Of a stretch of DNA of 64,000 bases, positions 12,477 through 25,034 are shown piece by piece. A program made the translations under genes and the position numbers. The first letter of the stretch is position 1; the number at the start of each line of letters is the position of its first letter. The notes below the pieces were generated by a model. The model made no database searches. It saw only the letters and a list, made by a program, of their open reading frames with translations, and was not told where the DNA came from. This DNA comes from Strigamia acuminata (Eukaryota; Arthropoda; Chilopoda; Geophilomorpha; Linotaeniidae). Location: the NCBI GenBank assembly GCA_949358305.1, contig OX442323.1:5766001-5830000 (forward strand), read 5' to 3'.

Positions 12477-12779
12477 TACCAGGTGGCCCAAATAAAACCG
12501 GCCCAACAATACTCGGAGGTTTACTAAGGGTTTCTCAAAAAATGTATATAAAACCTGAAAATTGGCAAATTGGGACAAAAATTGATTAAAATCGCAAGTA
12601 TATTGAGAACGAAAGCTCTGATCGTCAAAAACTAAACACCAAACGAACGAACAAAAAAAACTGCACCAGAAGCATTAATTAAACAACACTGCCCACAACT
12701 AACGATTAAATTGAACAGTCTATACATTTTTTTGAGACACTCCGTATTGTCAGGCCAGTTTTATTTGGGCCGCCCGGTA
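12477..12779. mobile_element. 303-bp MITE with 26-bp terminal inverted repeats
   Basis: The left end TACCAGGTGGCCCAAATAAA and the reverse complement of the right end TACCGGGCGGCCCAAATAAA match at 18 of 20 positions. Pairing continues through ACCGGCC/ACTGGCC. The ends coincide with TA, as in Tc1/mariner (IS630) derived elements. There is no transposase. Confidence 0.7.
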
Positions 12780-13574
12780 GAAAAAAGCTTTAGATGCATG
12801 GGCCAAAATCTCTAAGGGTTTTTTGACGTAGAACTATGTCTAGGAAGACACTCCACCACCAAACTACGTCTCGGAGGACAATCTATGTGACCAAAGTACC
12901 GGTAATAACCCGAATAAACAATACCACGATGAAAAATAATTCCAGAAATAAACAGTGCCACAATAGAAAGCAATTCCCATCAAGAGATGGCACTAAAAAC
13001 ACAACAAACAATCTCCTCCCCATGTACACATTGCAGCACAGTTACTACTGAGTCCCCTCTGAATTTTTTCTTTAAACCTTTTTCTTTCCACTATTCTCCA
13101 CTACAGCTCTCTGGCCACCATGTGACACCACTGATTAAAATTCTTGCCTGGAAATTAGAAACGAGTCTCGTTGTCCTCGTTGCTTTCCCATTTGGTGACA
13201 TCGAGCTTGTGTTCCCATTCTACGTCCAGGTTTTGTGCCAACCGTCAATATACCTGAAAGAATTTAAAGAAACTTTTGTTAATTTTTTATTTCCTGCTTT
13301 AATTGGTGTCAAGATTAACATTCACTGCACATGACCCTTAATTAATGACAAAGATTTTTTTATCATTATCCAATTAATCAAGGAACTGTATCTTTATAAG
13401 CAGAAAAGATACGACATGCTTGATTAGTCCGCCTTGATTACAGTAAAGATAGACCAAAGTTAATTACAAGAAGTAAAGAAATCTAATTGATTTTTAAACT
13501 CTTTGAAAACTATGCTGCAATTGTCGTCCCAAGAAGCCGAAACCAAACTCAAACCAACAGGTTTTTAATCGAAC

Positions 13575-13880
13575 TTCATTTATTTGTACACTATTTTCCC
13601 TTATTTTTACACTAGAAGAAACTAAATTTTACACGACCCCACTTTCTTTTTTCTATCTAACCTAACCTAACCTAACCTAAACCAGTCCTCGACGTGTATG
13701 AATTTTTTAGTGTAGAAATAAGGGAAAATAATGTTGGTTTTCAAAAATTTAGTGTAAAAATCATGGATTTTTAGTGTAAAAAATATGGGAAAATAGTGTT
13801 GGTTTTTAGAAATTTAGTGTAAAAATCAGGGATTTTTAGAGTAAAAAATATGGGAAAATAGTGTAAAAATAATATAATCT
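13575..13880. repeat. Degenerate repeat block with interstitial telomere-like CCTAA tract
   Basis: AACCTAACCTAACCTAACCT at 13660-13680 holds four perfect CCTAA (TTAGG) units, the arthropod telomere motif. The flanks carry repeated AGTGTAAAAAT / GGGAAAATAGTGT segments on the right and an inverted version (CACTATTTTCCCTTATTTTT) on the left, so the tract sits inside a degenerate inverted-repeat element. Confidence 0.6.
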
Positions 13881-15365
13881 CTTTCTAATCAAAAATACTA
13901 AACAAAATAAAAACAGACGTAAAAATTGTACATTTAGACTGATTAAAAAAATCTAAACAAGTTTCGAGCGACTAAAGATTTATTATTTAGTTGATAACGA
14001 ATTTCTCCAATATTTTTAATCCTTTCCGAAAAACTTACCGATCTGCTCTGGGCATCGAGTTTATAGATGCCTACGTGGTTAAATCAACCTGATAAATTTT
14101 GATTGAGACGAGTTTCTGTTGGAGGTGGCGCAGAGGCGAAGAGCAATGGGAACCCTCCCGGCTGCGCGGAATGCAGCGTCGCCTCGCATCACTTAAAGAG
14201 CTTTGGATAATCTGATTACCTATGCCTGTGGAATTGTGGAAGAATTTTACACACGCAAAATGTATATGAAATGATCCCTCTCCTTACCAATTCTTAATAA
14301 CATCGTCGTCTTTGAATTAATGAACATTCGCTTCAAACCTATAACGCCAAAAAAAGAGAGAAAGAGAAAATAAATTAAATTAACTCAAAAATGCCAATAA
14401 AATTCCAATAAAATATAATAAATTTTTATATTTTTTTAAAAAAATATCAAGTTATCTAACTTTAAGGTCAAATATTTGAGTAAATCTGTTTTACAATAGT
14501 TTCTGCTTCAAAACTTAAAGGAGGTTTGTACACCACAGGGAAAAGACTTGGCTGATGGGGAAAATGAGAAAGGTGGGGGTAAGTGCTTGTGAAAGAAACC
14601 AATCACTAGAAAAGCCCTCGAGAATCATCGCTATTGATTTTCATTTCGTCGAAGTGAATTCATTTCGAACATTATACCTTAGGATGAATCTCTCTTTTAC
14701 TCGAAAGAAAGAAATGAAAGGAAGGAGAAGAATCAAAGTGGGCTCTCATAAACTCAAATTTTTAAAGAATTTCATTTTTTTTTTTCTAATGTGAAAGTTG
14801 ACTTTTCATTATTTCAAAATATAAAAAAAAAAAAAAATTAAACTCCAAGTGATATTTGATTCCACCTATGGGAAACCTGACATTAACAGTAAATGCACTA
14901 GTGTTAAAACTTTCAAAATTTTTAATAAAAAAAAAAAAAAAAAAATTAAAAAAAAAAATTAAAAAAAAAAAAAAGAAAAAAGGGAGTTTTTAAATTGAGT
15001 ATCAAGTTCATTATTCTCGAGTAGCAGGGAATATTTTTCACGCCTAATGCTTTTAATTGCTAACAATTTCAGTTGGGGATTCTATCTTAGATTAGCACAT
15101 GCAACCAAAATTTTCATTGGTTCAAGTTAAATGAAAACCATACCCATACAACGTTAAAACTAACGACTCGAGCACTTCCTAGAAAGATGTCTCTCGTCCC
15201 GCTCTCTTTTTCTTTCACCATCCACACGCAAGAGCCAAACCCTTAGACAAAATGGCCGCCTTAATAAAGTTTAGATTAATAGAAATAAATACAAATTATT
15301 AAATTTGTCACCAAAGGCCTTTCGATCTTTCGATCATTGTCAGTGCTGAATTTTATTTGAAATTA
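13881..15365. other. Non-coding stretch with long A-rich tracts
   Basis: Long A runs occur at 14823-14836 and 14930-14975. Short frames exist, but I found no domain, splice pattern or RNA gene. Confidence 0.4.
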
Positions 15366-15530
15366 CAGCCGAACCTCGTTTTACAACGAACCGCGATATA
15401 ACGAACTTCTTATTATAACGAATAGTTAAAAATGGCTTGGTTGGTTGGCCATGTAAAAAAATTTGATGTAACGAACTTTCGCTATAACGAACAGATCTCT
15501 CCCTTGCGATTCTTTATAACGAAACTAATA
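15366..15530. mobile_element. Diverged pogo/Tigger-type MITE copy
   Basis: Starts CAGCCGAACCTCGTTTTACA and contains GCGATATAACGAACTTCTTA and ATGGCTTGGTTGGTTGGCCA, the same internal order as the element at 10719-11088. It ends around CGATTCTTTATAACGAAAC. It is diverged and its right inverted end is incomplete. Confidence 0.6.
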
Positions 15531-15928
15531 TATATATCACATTTATTTGATTGTAAAACGAACCCTATTTTCAGAGACGTTGTTAAGAAGAAATGCATCT
15601 TAAAATCGAAGAAATACAATATATACACAATGGGATCTGTAACGTCAATCATGCTTATCCGGTCACTCTGTTTACATGAAGACGACGGCAAGTGAAGCTG
15701 GAACTCACTATTGCAGAAGTGGAGAACCTTTTTCTGCCAAGAGCCATTTGGATATTCATAACATCATTCGCAGACCATACAAAATTATCAACTTACAAAT
15801 TAACCTGCTATATTTGGTCAAACATTTAATTAACTCGCCCCTAATGTGATGTGATTGCCTTAGCAGGGCCAGACGTTCCAAAACCCTCTTCTGTTATCTG
15901 TATGATTGTTTCCTCATTTCCTCTAAAC

Positions 15929-16212
15929 CAGCGGTCGGCAACAGGAGGCGGACCGCGGTCCGGATACATTTTAGCGATGTTTTTCCCACGGTTTCTTTGG
16001 TTTTACAGTGTTTTTTTTCTTGTTTTTCCTGTTTTTTAGGTTTTATTGGTATTTTTTGGGTTGTGTGTGTTTATTGGGAGGTTTATTTGGTTTTTAAGTG
16101 TTTTTTCCATTTTCTTAGGTTCTTAGTAAGGTTTTAAGAGTTATTTTTCTGCACCTCGATAAAAATTTTCAATAGTATCCGGACCTCACTTAAAATAACT
16201 TGCCGACCCCTG
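15929..16212. mobile_element. hAT-type MITE with perfect 8-bp target duplication
   Basis: Begins CAGCGGTCGGCAAC and ends GTTGCCGACCCCTG-like sequence (ACTTGCCGACCCCTG). It is flanked by CTCTAAAC at 15921-15928 and again at 16213-16220, a perfect 8-bp duplication diagnostic of hAT insertion. The 284-bp interior is T/G-rich and non-coding. Confidence 0.85.
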
Positions 16213-17389
16213 CTCTAAACAGACCTCCTGCTATTCCTAGATGGCTTTTCCATGGCCACCTTAGAACTTCACTTAAATCCAAACTGAAAGAAATACTTAC
16301 CAAACCTCAATTTTAAATAAAAAAAATTTTTAAAAAACCCGAAGAAAATAAATTAAAATTGGTTTCTATTGAAAGGTTTATCAGGTAATTACAGTATGCA
16401 GCAAGCCATGCATCGGTTTATTGATTGACATTCTTGCGAAGAGTAATTCATCATTAGAATCAATTGGACATGACACATTCTCCTCTTTATCAAGAATCCA
16501 CGTCTCGTCCCTAGTGACCCAACGGAGATTTCTGCCCAACTTAATTGGATGTTGGCATCTGCGTATTTTTAAAAAAATTAAAAGAGAAAAAAAAATTCAT
16601 CTACTTAGTTTCCCTTTCATCTATGTTGCGAGATAATTGAACAGGAGGGAGAAGTTAAGGTCAGGCATCGTTGCTTTGATGAGACATTGGCCTCTAAAGA
16701 CAAGGGAAACTCATTAAATTCACCCGACTTATATTGTGCAACTTTTTCAAATCATATCGAACGGAAATCTGCAACTTATTTCATCCTTCATCCAAAAATT
16801 AAAATTTAAAAAAAAAAATTATTATTGTTACAATTTCTTTTTGGTGTTGACTAGAAAAAATGTTTGAGAAAAAGTAAATAAATTATAGTTAACTGACATC
16901 TCTTTCAGCTGTCCAACAACATCCATCAATCATTGATTTGGTTGCAGACATTTTTGAGCAAATTAATCAACCGTGAATGAAACGACTCCATATATAAATC
17001 AATAGCTAAAGAAACCCCACATGATAAAATATAGGTTACATGAATCAAAATGTCTACCACTGATGGAAAATAAAAAGTTGAAGCAAAAAAAAAAAAAAAA
17101 AACATAGAAAAAACTTGAATTAAAATGTAATTGAGTGGAAAAAAAAAATTTTTTTCGTTCTCTCTTGCATCTCGACAAAGCTGTCTTGTTCCTAACAAAT
17201 GGGTTTTAACATGATAAATACAACCGTAGCTCGTTAAGTTGATGCAGAACATTTCAAATCTAGTTTTCATCAGTGCTTAGTTCACCAAATACTACGAGTA
17301 TATGGATATATGAATTGTGGCCTGTGCTCGTGCAAGGGACTGGGGTTACTTGGCATTGATGCATTAAACACCATGTCCAATCAAGCACC

Positions 17390-17742
17390 GATTTTGTTGT
17401 AAAAATCACCGATTTTGCTGTAAAAATCACCGATTTTGCTGTAAAAATCACCGATTTTGCTGTAAAAATCACCGATTTTGCTGTAAAAATCACCGATTTT
17501 GCTGTAAAAATCACCGATTTTGCTGTAAAAATCACCGATTTTGCTGTAAAAATCACCGATTTTGCTGTAAAAATCACCGATTTTGCTGTAAAAATCACCG
17601 ATTTTGCTGTAAAAATCACCGATTTTGCTGTAAAAATCACCGATTTTGCTGTAAAAATCACCGATTTTGCTGTAAAAATCACCGATTTTGCTGTAAAAAT
17701 CACCGATTTTGCTGTAAAAATCACCGATTTTGCTGTAAAAAT
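17390..17742. repeat. 21-bp minisatellite, about 17 copies
   Basis: ATTTTGCTGTAAAAATCACC G (21 bp) is repeated head to tail almost without change; only the first unit differs (GTTGT for GCTGT). Because 21 is a multiple of 3, two minus-strand frames stay open through it (repeating IFTAKSV and DFYSKIG). These are by-products and not genes. Each unit holds a short inverted pair, GATTTTTAC/GTAAAAATC. Confidence 0.95.
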
Positions 17743-19259
17743 CGGTCAAAACGATATATACTAACTACAGATTGACATACATTTCAATGTTAATCGAACC
17801 AGACTTATATTTGCCTCAAAATTATTAATAAAAACCAACGAAAATAAATTTCGATTTAATAAAAGCGATAGAAAAAAAAGAAGCACACGAGCTAAATCAA
17901 TTTCTTAGCTATTCAAAACCCCCTAATGGATATGTCTATAATAAAAACCAACAAAAAACATCCTCCTTGCAATCCAGCACGTAACGCCACACATTTGCAT
18001 TCAATCTTCTTGTCAAAACAATAATTTTCCATTTTCCAACAAAACAAAATCCACGTTAAATACGAAAACAGCATCCGCAAGGGTTAGAAACATTAAAAGT
18101 TGATGCAAAATAACACTCGAAAGAGATTCTAGTACACAAAATCCCAATTTGCCTGTCGCCCATAACCCTAACAAACAAGTTATAAATTTTTATTTCATTA
18201 ATACCAACTGCAATTGTCCGCTTACAGCTCAAGTGCCATTTCATTAGCAGGCAATTAGCCAGTCTCCGAGAAAGCGCCAACCAGTCGGACAGTATTAAGC
18301 AGAAAAGGGAACTTCTTCACCCAGCCCTGCTGTTGCCATTTTCTGCTCGGCTGATTTCAATTTGCAAGATGCAAGAGAATTTACCCCTCTTCTGCATCCA
18401 TGGAGCCTTGATCCGACTTAAAGCGGCGGCTCATTTCAAGAGAAGCCAGTGGAAAGCGCGAGCCATAGAGATGGATCTATCTGCTACCACAACACACTGG
18501 CGTAATAACAAAACTTGAAACAAAATTATCTTTCAACTCTCTGCTCTCTCTCTTTCTATCGCCCTGCACTTTAATTACGCAGCTTTAGTTGCATTAAGAA
18601 ATTAGCCCAAACATACTTATGTTCAAACTTTCCAACACCGTTGTGTATATCTTTGTGGTTTCATATACCAACTCGCGTTTTCCTTTCGGGAGATTTTTCA
18701 TAGTCTCGCAAATTGAATATAATCTTCTTTTAAAAATGGGCACTGCATTCAGATTATGCTAATGCTGATCACTCGCAACTTTAATATCTTGTTCTTTTTA
18801 CAAAGTATTAGGATTTCCATAAATAATTCCCCGTGCAAAATAACGCCTTAGAAAAATCGATACTAACTCAAGCAGATGGATTTCTTCATTCTTTTTTTAT
18901 CTTTCAATTTATTTTTATTTTTTTTCAATTGTTTTAAATTCAAAAAGAAAAACCAAAAATCTGCGATTAACTCCATTACGTTTTGTTATGCATCAACGCC
19001 ATCACAAACTATCAAGAGGTCCCCAAAGTGGCCGTGCCTTGACGACCCAGAGGGTCTAAATCTGGCACTGTAAATTATAGTCACTTGTGATTCAGACAGG
19101 CAAGCGCAAAGAGGCATATTCCTTGAGGAAATTTCTAAAGGAAGATAAGTGACCCAACTCGGTTAACTTTAATAGCTTGCCTTCTCCGAGCGCCAAAAAT
19201 TGGTCACGTCACATTCTATACTTAAAGAAAAATATTCTAAACAGTTGACACATTCACAA
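17743..19259. other. Non-coding stretch
   Basis: I found no supported gene. The short frames at 18056-18518 lack domains and the base composition is otherwise unremarkable. Confidence 0.4.
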
Positions 19260-19365
19260 ATGCACTTTCAACTTGTAGTTAAACATGTTTTGTTGTTTAA
19301 ATGTCGTGCGCATGCCCACTGCGACTGCAAACAGACTAAATCGGCCGCCATTTTTGAAGTTCGAT
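19260..19365. mobile_element. Fragment of the ATGGCGGC-bearing MITE family
   Basis: GTTTAAATGTCGTGCGCATG followed by CCCACTGCGACTG, and then CGGCCGCCATTTTTGAAG, are the reverse complement of segments of the element in a VAMP7 intron (32494-32692). They also share the CGGCCGCCATTTTT core with the element in RRP8 intron 2. The fragment is truncated on both sides. Confidence 0.55.
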
Positions 19366-19436
19366 CAAAACGAGCAGTTTTTAACCCTTTCAGCGTCAAA
19401 CCCGTAAATTTACGTTCTGCCCGACACTGACGGTCC

Positions 19437-19583
19437 AACAGTAGCTGCATTCAAAAACTAAAATATTTTGTGTTTTACTTCAATTTTAAACAAAAATGAC
19501 ATCATTTCCTGTTTAAACCCATGTTAAAACTTAAAATACACTTAAACTAAAACTGTTATTTTAATTTTTGAATGCAGCTACTG
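19437..19583. mobile_element. Uninterrupted copy of the GCATTCAAAAAC MITE
   Basis: The left end CAGTAGCTGCATTCAAAAAC and right end GTTTTTGAATGCAGC-type sequence (TTTTTGAATGCAGCTACTG) form inverted repeats. It is collinear with 4259-4791 apart from the 385-bp TTAA insert there, so it serves as the empty-site reference. Confidence 0.75.
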
Positions 19584-19885
19584 AAAAGAGTAAAAAGTAG
19601 TTTAAATACCGCAATTCTTCGATTCTAAAACACCAGCAAACAGAAAAAAAGCTTTAGAGATGTTCATATGGGAAAAAAGTGCGTCTTAGAATCAAAGATA
19701 TAACGTATGTTATTTAAAATGCTGTTTAGTCGATATTACTTCATGAGTGCGCCTAATGAGCAGGCACAGAACGTCTCCGGTTAATTTAATTTGCTTCAAA
19801 ACACACATTCGGCTCTCCGTCTTTGCTTTATATTTGGCACTACACATGCAAGTTGCAATGCACGTCTCAAAAATATTTTACACTC

Positions 19886-19925
19886 GCAGAGGCAGAGGCA
19901 GAGGCAGAGGCAAAGGCAGAGGCAC
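19886..19925. repeat. AGAGGC hexanucleotide microsatellite
   Basis: About six copies of GCAGAG/AGAGGC, with one AAAGGC variant. The repeating RG codons in the plus frame are a by-product of the repeat. Confidence 0.8.
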
Positions 19926-20884
19926 CCTTACCAAACTCGAATGCGACCCTAGTCAATAATAGCATTGGACCGTAGCTCGTGAATTTGATTAGTAGAAAGA
20001 AGAGCATCTCCCTTCACCTTCCTTTCTTCTCTCTTGTTCCCTCTTACTCAATCACTCTTGCCAGCGAATACAAGAAGATGCAGCCGAAGAGTGGCTCCAT
20101 TATTTTATTAACTTAGATCTACCCCCGCACACACGTGTCGAAAGGAAATGTCTCTTTTCTCCCTTTCTCCCGCACAAAAACTAAAATAAAATAAAATAAT
20201 TTTTTTTTCATACTTGTGTCCTCGGAGCAGCAAATTTAAAGTTGGCGAGTTGGGGTCGCCAGAAATGTGTTCACTGAGAAAGGAAAATCAATTGTATACT
20301 TTGTCGATGATTGTTGGAGTATAAGAAAATAATGATGCATCTTGGGTGTATAGGTGGTCGAATCAGTTGTTGCATGAGGACAATTTCCCCACGGAAAAGC
20401 AGTGAAGAGAAAATGATCCTCAATCGAGATCAAAGGGAAAAGGATTTAAAAATTGATTCGTACAAAGTGAATTATGGACCCACACGAGAAGAAAATTGTG
20501 TCTCGATTTACTCACTAGAATTTTATATTTTCATCTTGTTTGCCCATTTATCGCGCTAAAGCCAGTCAATGAAATTGACTCTGGCAACTCGTGTATGATA
20601 GCCAATCATTACATTGGTCAAGATTCGCTTTCTCCAAGGTGATTGAAACTAAATCTAATAACCTTCAAACCGAAAGTAATAAATTGCAAAGGCCAATATC
20701 AAGTTATGTATCGAAACTCAGTCGATTCCTTGCATTTTGTACATTTTGGCCAATTAACGGAATTTTGTTCTAGAAAAATATAACTTCTATTTCTTATGCA
20801 TAACACTTTGGGTTTTAATAGAAAGATTTAAATGACAACAAAAAGTGCGACCTAGAATCGAAGAAATCTGGTGTGTACGGGGGT

Positions 20885-21085
20885 ACAACATAGGTGAAAA
20901 ATGTGTACGGGATTCCTGGAATCCTGGAAACTCAGGAATCCTCGAGAATCTCGTGAAATCTCGCAAAATTTCACAAAATCCCATAAAATCTTGCAAAATC
21001 TCACAGCAATCCTGAGATTCCAAATTCAAGAGATTCCCTTGTGGAATCTTAGGGTGTACGAGATTCCATCCCTATGTCGTACCCC
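20885..21085. repeat. Degenerate short-period GATTCC/AAATCTC repeat
   Basis: Starts GTGTACGGGATTCCTGGAAT and ends GTGTACGAGATTCCATCC. The interior is a drifting series of 10-11 bp units (AAATCTCGCA, AAATTTCACA, AAATCCCATA, AAATCTTGCA). The common edges suggest a duplicated or inverted boundary, but no clear target duplication is visible. Confidence 0.5.
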
Positions 21086-24000
21086 TTGGGTGTACAGAAA
21101 AATTCACAGTCTTTACTCCCACTTCCATCTTTCTGGTTGAAAAAACAAAATGGCTCGGACTCCGAAGAGTCGTGAGTGCAAATATACTTACTTCAGTCTT
21201 TTGTTTCACCAAGACGAACTCAATTTTCAGTCACATGATGTCGAGTTCAGTGTCACCTAATAAAGTAATAAGAGTCAGTTAAGTCACTTAAAACCTGCAA
21301 AATTAAACTGAGCTACTAAAAAAAAAAAAAACATTTAATCTTGCTATTATCAGCTTTAATATTAATATTCTAGCAAGTCAGGTCAGCGAATTTGCATGTG
21401 TGGATGGATTTTTTTGACCATCATTTATCACATGAACCGTTCAAATAAATAATGATCTTTCATCACAAAAACCGAGTCTGGATATGGGGATTTTGAAAAA
21501 GCATCAACAATCCTTGAATACCACTAGAATCTTTGCTTTTCTCATCCTCTTATGAGCCAGGGATGACACAGCCTTTTTCACAGGTGTTTGCTATCAATCT
21601 GCCCTTTCGTTTTCATATATATATAATTTTTTTTTTTCCCGTCCACCAATAACTTTTTACATTGATTTTTTGTTCTCTTTCCATTTTTGTATCATGACTA
21701 AACTTGAACTGAGAAATTTCAATCAAGTAAATTAATCCCCTTACTTTCCAGTGTCATTATTAGAGGGAATTAAACGTCAAAAAAATCTTTCAGTTAATTT
21801 ACTAATTAGATTTTTTTAGTCTGGGATTTGATCCGACTCTCAAACATTAGCTTCTTTTTTTAATTTTTTTTTCTTCTTTAAATCTACTTTTCTTTTGTCC
21901 GTGTGCAACTGCAAGTTCTAAATACAACAAAGATTAATTTTTTTTGTTTATTTCTACAACTGATTACTTATTTAATAATAAATTCGTAAAAATTGATTTC
22001 CCTCTCGATGTAAAATTCTCACGACAAAATGGCGACCAACAAAAGAAAAATTTAAAAATGATAAAATAACGGATTTTTTACCATGATGACAACAGATCGC
22101 CCGAAATTCATTGTAAACGGAGTTCAACATGAGTTGAATGTTCCATCCGCTGCTGTAAATAAAGTTAAAATTGTACAAAGACCCTATTTAGATCGCAAAT
22201 TGTTCGGCCATGCTCGCCATACCTTGCTCGCCATTGTTCTGTGTAGCGGGAAATTTTAACAGTTGAAATCAAGCGTTCAGATCGTAATAAAAACCAAATA
22301 TAAGTCAACACACATTTTCATTTTACATCATAGAAACATCGTTCGACTTTGTACGTAAAAAACAAACCGTTGAAATAACAATAAATCGGCTCGAATATCC
22401 CGCAAATACAGACAATAAAACTAACCTGTTTTGCAACGGTGAGGGCGCTGTCATCGGATGACGTAATTACTCACGTGATCACTTCTATTTGTTTGCAATG
22501 GCCGCGCGTGAATACTTTTCACATTTTTATTTTCATTATTCCCCGCAGAAAAATAGAAATAGAGAAATATATAGAATGTCCAGTTCAACCGAAATAAAAT
22601 TATTTTGTCAATTTTCTCCATTGTTTTCTCTCTCTCTCTGCCAATATTCGTAATGTTGTTTTTAAGTTTCATCTTGCTCGCAGTGTTGCTTTTTCTCAAT
22701 AGAAAACAAGCTGCAACTCAGAGTCTGGATAGTCTCACAGTCCGAATTTCATTTGAGTCACGTCCGGATATTGAACGCCTGCAGCGTAGGTGATTTCTCC
22801 TTTTGCCTCGAGTTCAACTTGTAGCACTTCTATGCGATCGGCCCCGGAATTAGATGGAAAGAGAAACCTCTACAGATGAGCCAGCGGCATTTCCATTTGC
22901 AAGGCTTCACTGAATTTGCTTATCACACTCGTGGACACTCATCTCGTGGGAAAAACGATCCATGATTTCATTTTTACACCCAAAGTAAACTCATCCATCT
23001 AATATTTGCTAGGCTGGTGCCAAGCCTTTAAATCTTGTTAAGCAGTAAAGTAGTTTTTAATACTTTTGAGGATTCATTTCTGCTTGTCAGATTTATCTTC
23101 TTTTGTGTTATACGATATGCTGTCAAAGTTATAACACAATAAAGCCGTGTAATTTTCTATTTCGGATATAAATCACTATTAAGCGACACTTGGTTTCCAT
23201 CTCGACAAAATGTAAACGGAAAAATGTTCCTCCAAAGTTATAAACATCCGCGTGGAAAATAAACACAACAACGGTTGCGATTTGATTTAGGTTGCTAGGA
23301 GACGGCTACAAAGGTACAACCAGGACCGAATTAAGTGTCCCAGGTCTCCTTGTACACGGTACACGTAGAAAATGCATTTTTTCAGATAAAAGTGCTTGTT
23401 TACAGTGCATAAATGCATTTTTATGCAGATAAATGCATTTTTTTTGTCCATAAATGCTTTTTTCTGTCCATAAATGCATTTTTCCGTCTATAAATGCATT
23501 TTTCTGTCCATAAATGAATTTTTCTGTCCATAAGTGCATTTTTTTAAATCCATAAGTGCATTTTTTCTGTCCATAAATGAATTTTTTGTCTGAAAATGCA
23601 ATTGTTTTGGCTGAAAATGCATAAAATAAATTAATTTTTTTACATGAAAGTGTCATTTCTGAATATTTATGGCAGAAACTGATTTCCGGTCTGGAGGGCC
23701 CTACTCACGCCAAATTTTGGGTCCCTAATTGAAAAAAAACGTCCAAAAACAATTATTTTCGAAAAATTTTCTTGATCAAAAATTTTTTATTTAAAATTAA
23801 GGAACCCCGCTGCCCCATGTGCCCTTCACTGCAAGAACCGACAAATCCGCTCGCGATTTTTCCAAAGCAACTTCTTTTGATCCGTTTTAGTCTCGTTTTA
23901 GTCTCGGTCATTTACCAAACGCGCATTAAATACATGCTCTCGGTTTGGCCTGATGAGCTTTTGCTAACACAGTACAACGCTGCTGTTTACACGAGACCCG

Positions 24001-25034
24001 ATAAAGTCACTGGCTACAGCCGAAATTGGTCCCTGGTTGGACCGAGTAAGCGTGGCCGCGGTCACTGCTATCGTAGCGCTTGATGGGTCTCCCGAGAGCC
24101 ATCTTAGCCGCGTCCATCCTAACTTGCACCAAAGTTATTTCTACGTTGGTCTTAACGATAACAAGTGGAAACCAAGAATACAACATCTGAACGGAATTCT
24201 TAAGCGATCTTACTGCTGATGTCTATCAAAAACAAAACGATTCTAGTTCCACTATCTCTCGCTAGGAGAAACAAATGGATGCGGGAAAACAAGTGAAAAT
24301 GGATACAATTTGCCATGAAATAAATCAGACTCAAGCTCAGCGTTTAATTGAATGTAAAATGGAGAAGAGTGGACTCATTTCAGATTCACTTTCCAGCTAA
24401 TTAATTGCCATTGGTCGATTGAGACACCTTGTGTCAATTAACCTCAGGGTGCCAAGCAATGGCGGAATAATACATGAGCTAATTGGGCCCCCTAACGGTC
24501 ACATACAGCTCGAAATTCATTTATTTCAACGGTTTTCTCGCACTTTCCAATTGCTTTTTCATCATTTTGACGCTAGGGTGGGGCACCTGGTGTCTATTGT
24601 TGTCCCTATATTGATAAATCTGATTTTTTTTTTTTTTTTTTAAAAAGATTTTATTTTATTTCAAAGTAAAAATTCGATCATTATTTGTTATTTAAATAGA
24701 GAACCTGTTGCGGAAAATAGAAATCTTTAATTAAAATAATAAAAATTAAAAATTAAAAATTAAAAAAATTAAAATAACTACAGTCAAAAATCACAAAAAT
24801 GAGCAAATAATCCTCACGAAGAGTTGAAAACAATGATAAAATTGCAACATTTTTCAGTCGCAGCTTGTTTTTTTTTTCTCTTGCGCATAGACAGTTTAAA
24901 ATCGATACCTTATGCAACAGGCGAACAGTAATGAGGTTTTCTATTCTTGTCAGTTTATCTACAAATGATGAACTCTCCGTCTTCTGATGTGTTTCAGTTC
25001 ATTATTTCTTCTTTTCTTTTGTCTTCATTTGATC
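21086..25034. other. Region downstream of VEGF-like gene A; no supported gene
   Basis: AT-rich with several T runs. A short frame at 22653-22793 starts with ATG, encodes a hydrophobic stretch (MLFLSFILLAVLLFL) and ends near a GT, but nothing downstream continues it convincingly. The region 22445-22500 holds CRE-like TGACGTAA and E-box CACGTG sequences. No domain was recognised. Confidence 0.35.
23400..23640. repeat. Imperfect minisatellite, about 22-24 bp unit
   Basis: Units of the type TTTCTGTCCATAAATGCATT repeat about nine times with small length variation and decay into TCTGAAAATGCA at the right edge. Confidence 0.8.

Noticed and set aside
17260-17749. Two long minus-strand frames with repeating IFTAKSV / DFYSKIG
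   Set aside because: They are produced by the 21-bp minisatellite, whose length is a multiple of three; there is no independent evidence of a gene.
19747-19959. RGRGRG-rich small protein
   Set aside because: The motif is a translation of an AGAGGC microsatellite.
24000-24110. Possible 5S-like or tRNA-like RNA gene in a GC-richer patch
   Set aside because: A short GATGGGT similarity to 5S box C was noticed, but the remaining internal promoter elements and secondary structure do not fit.
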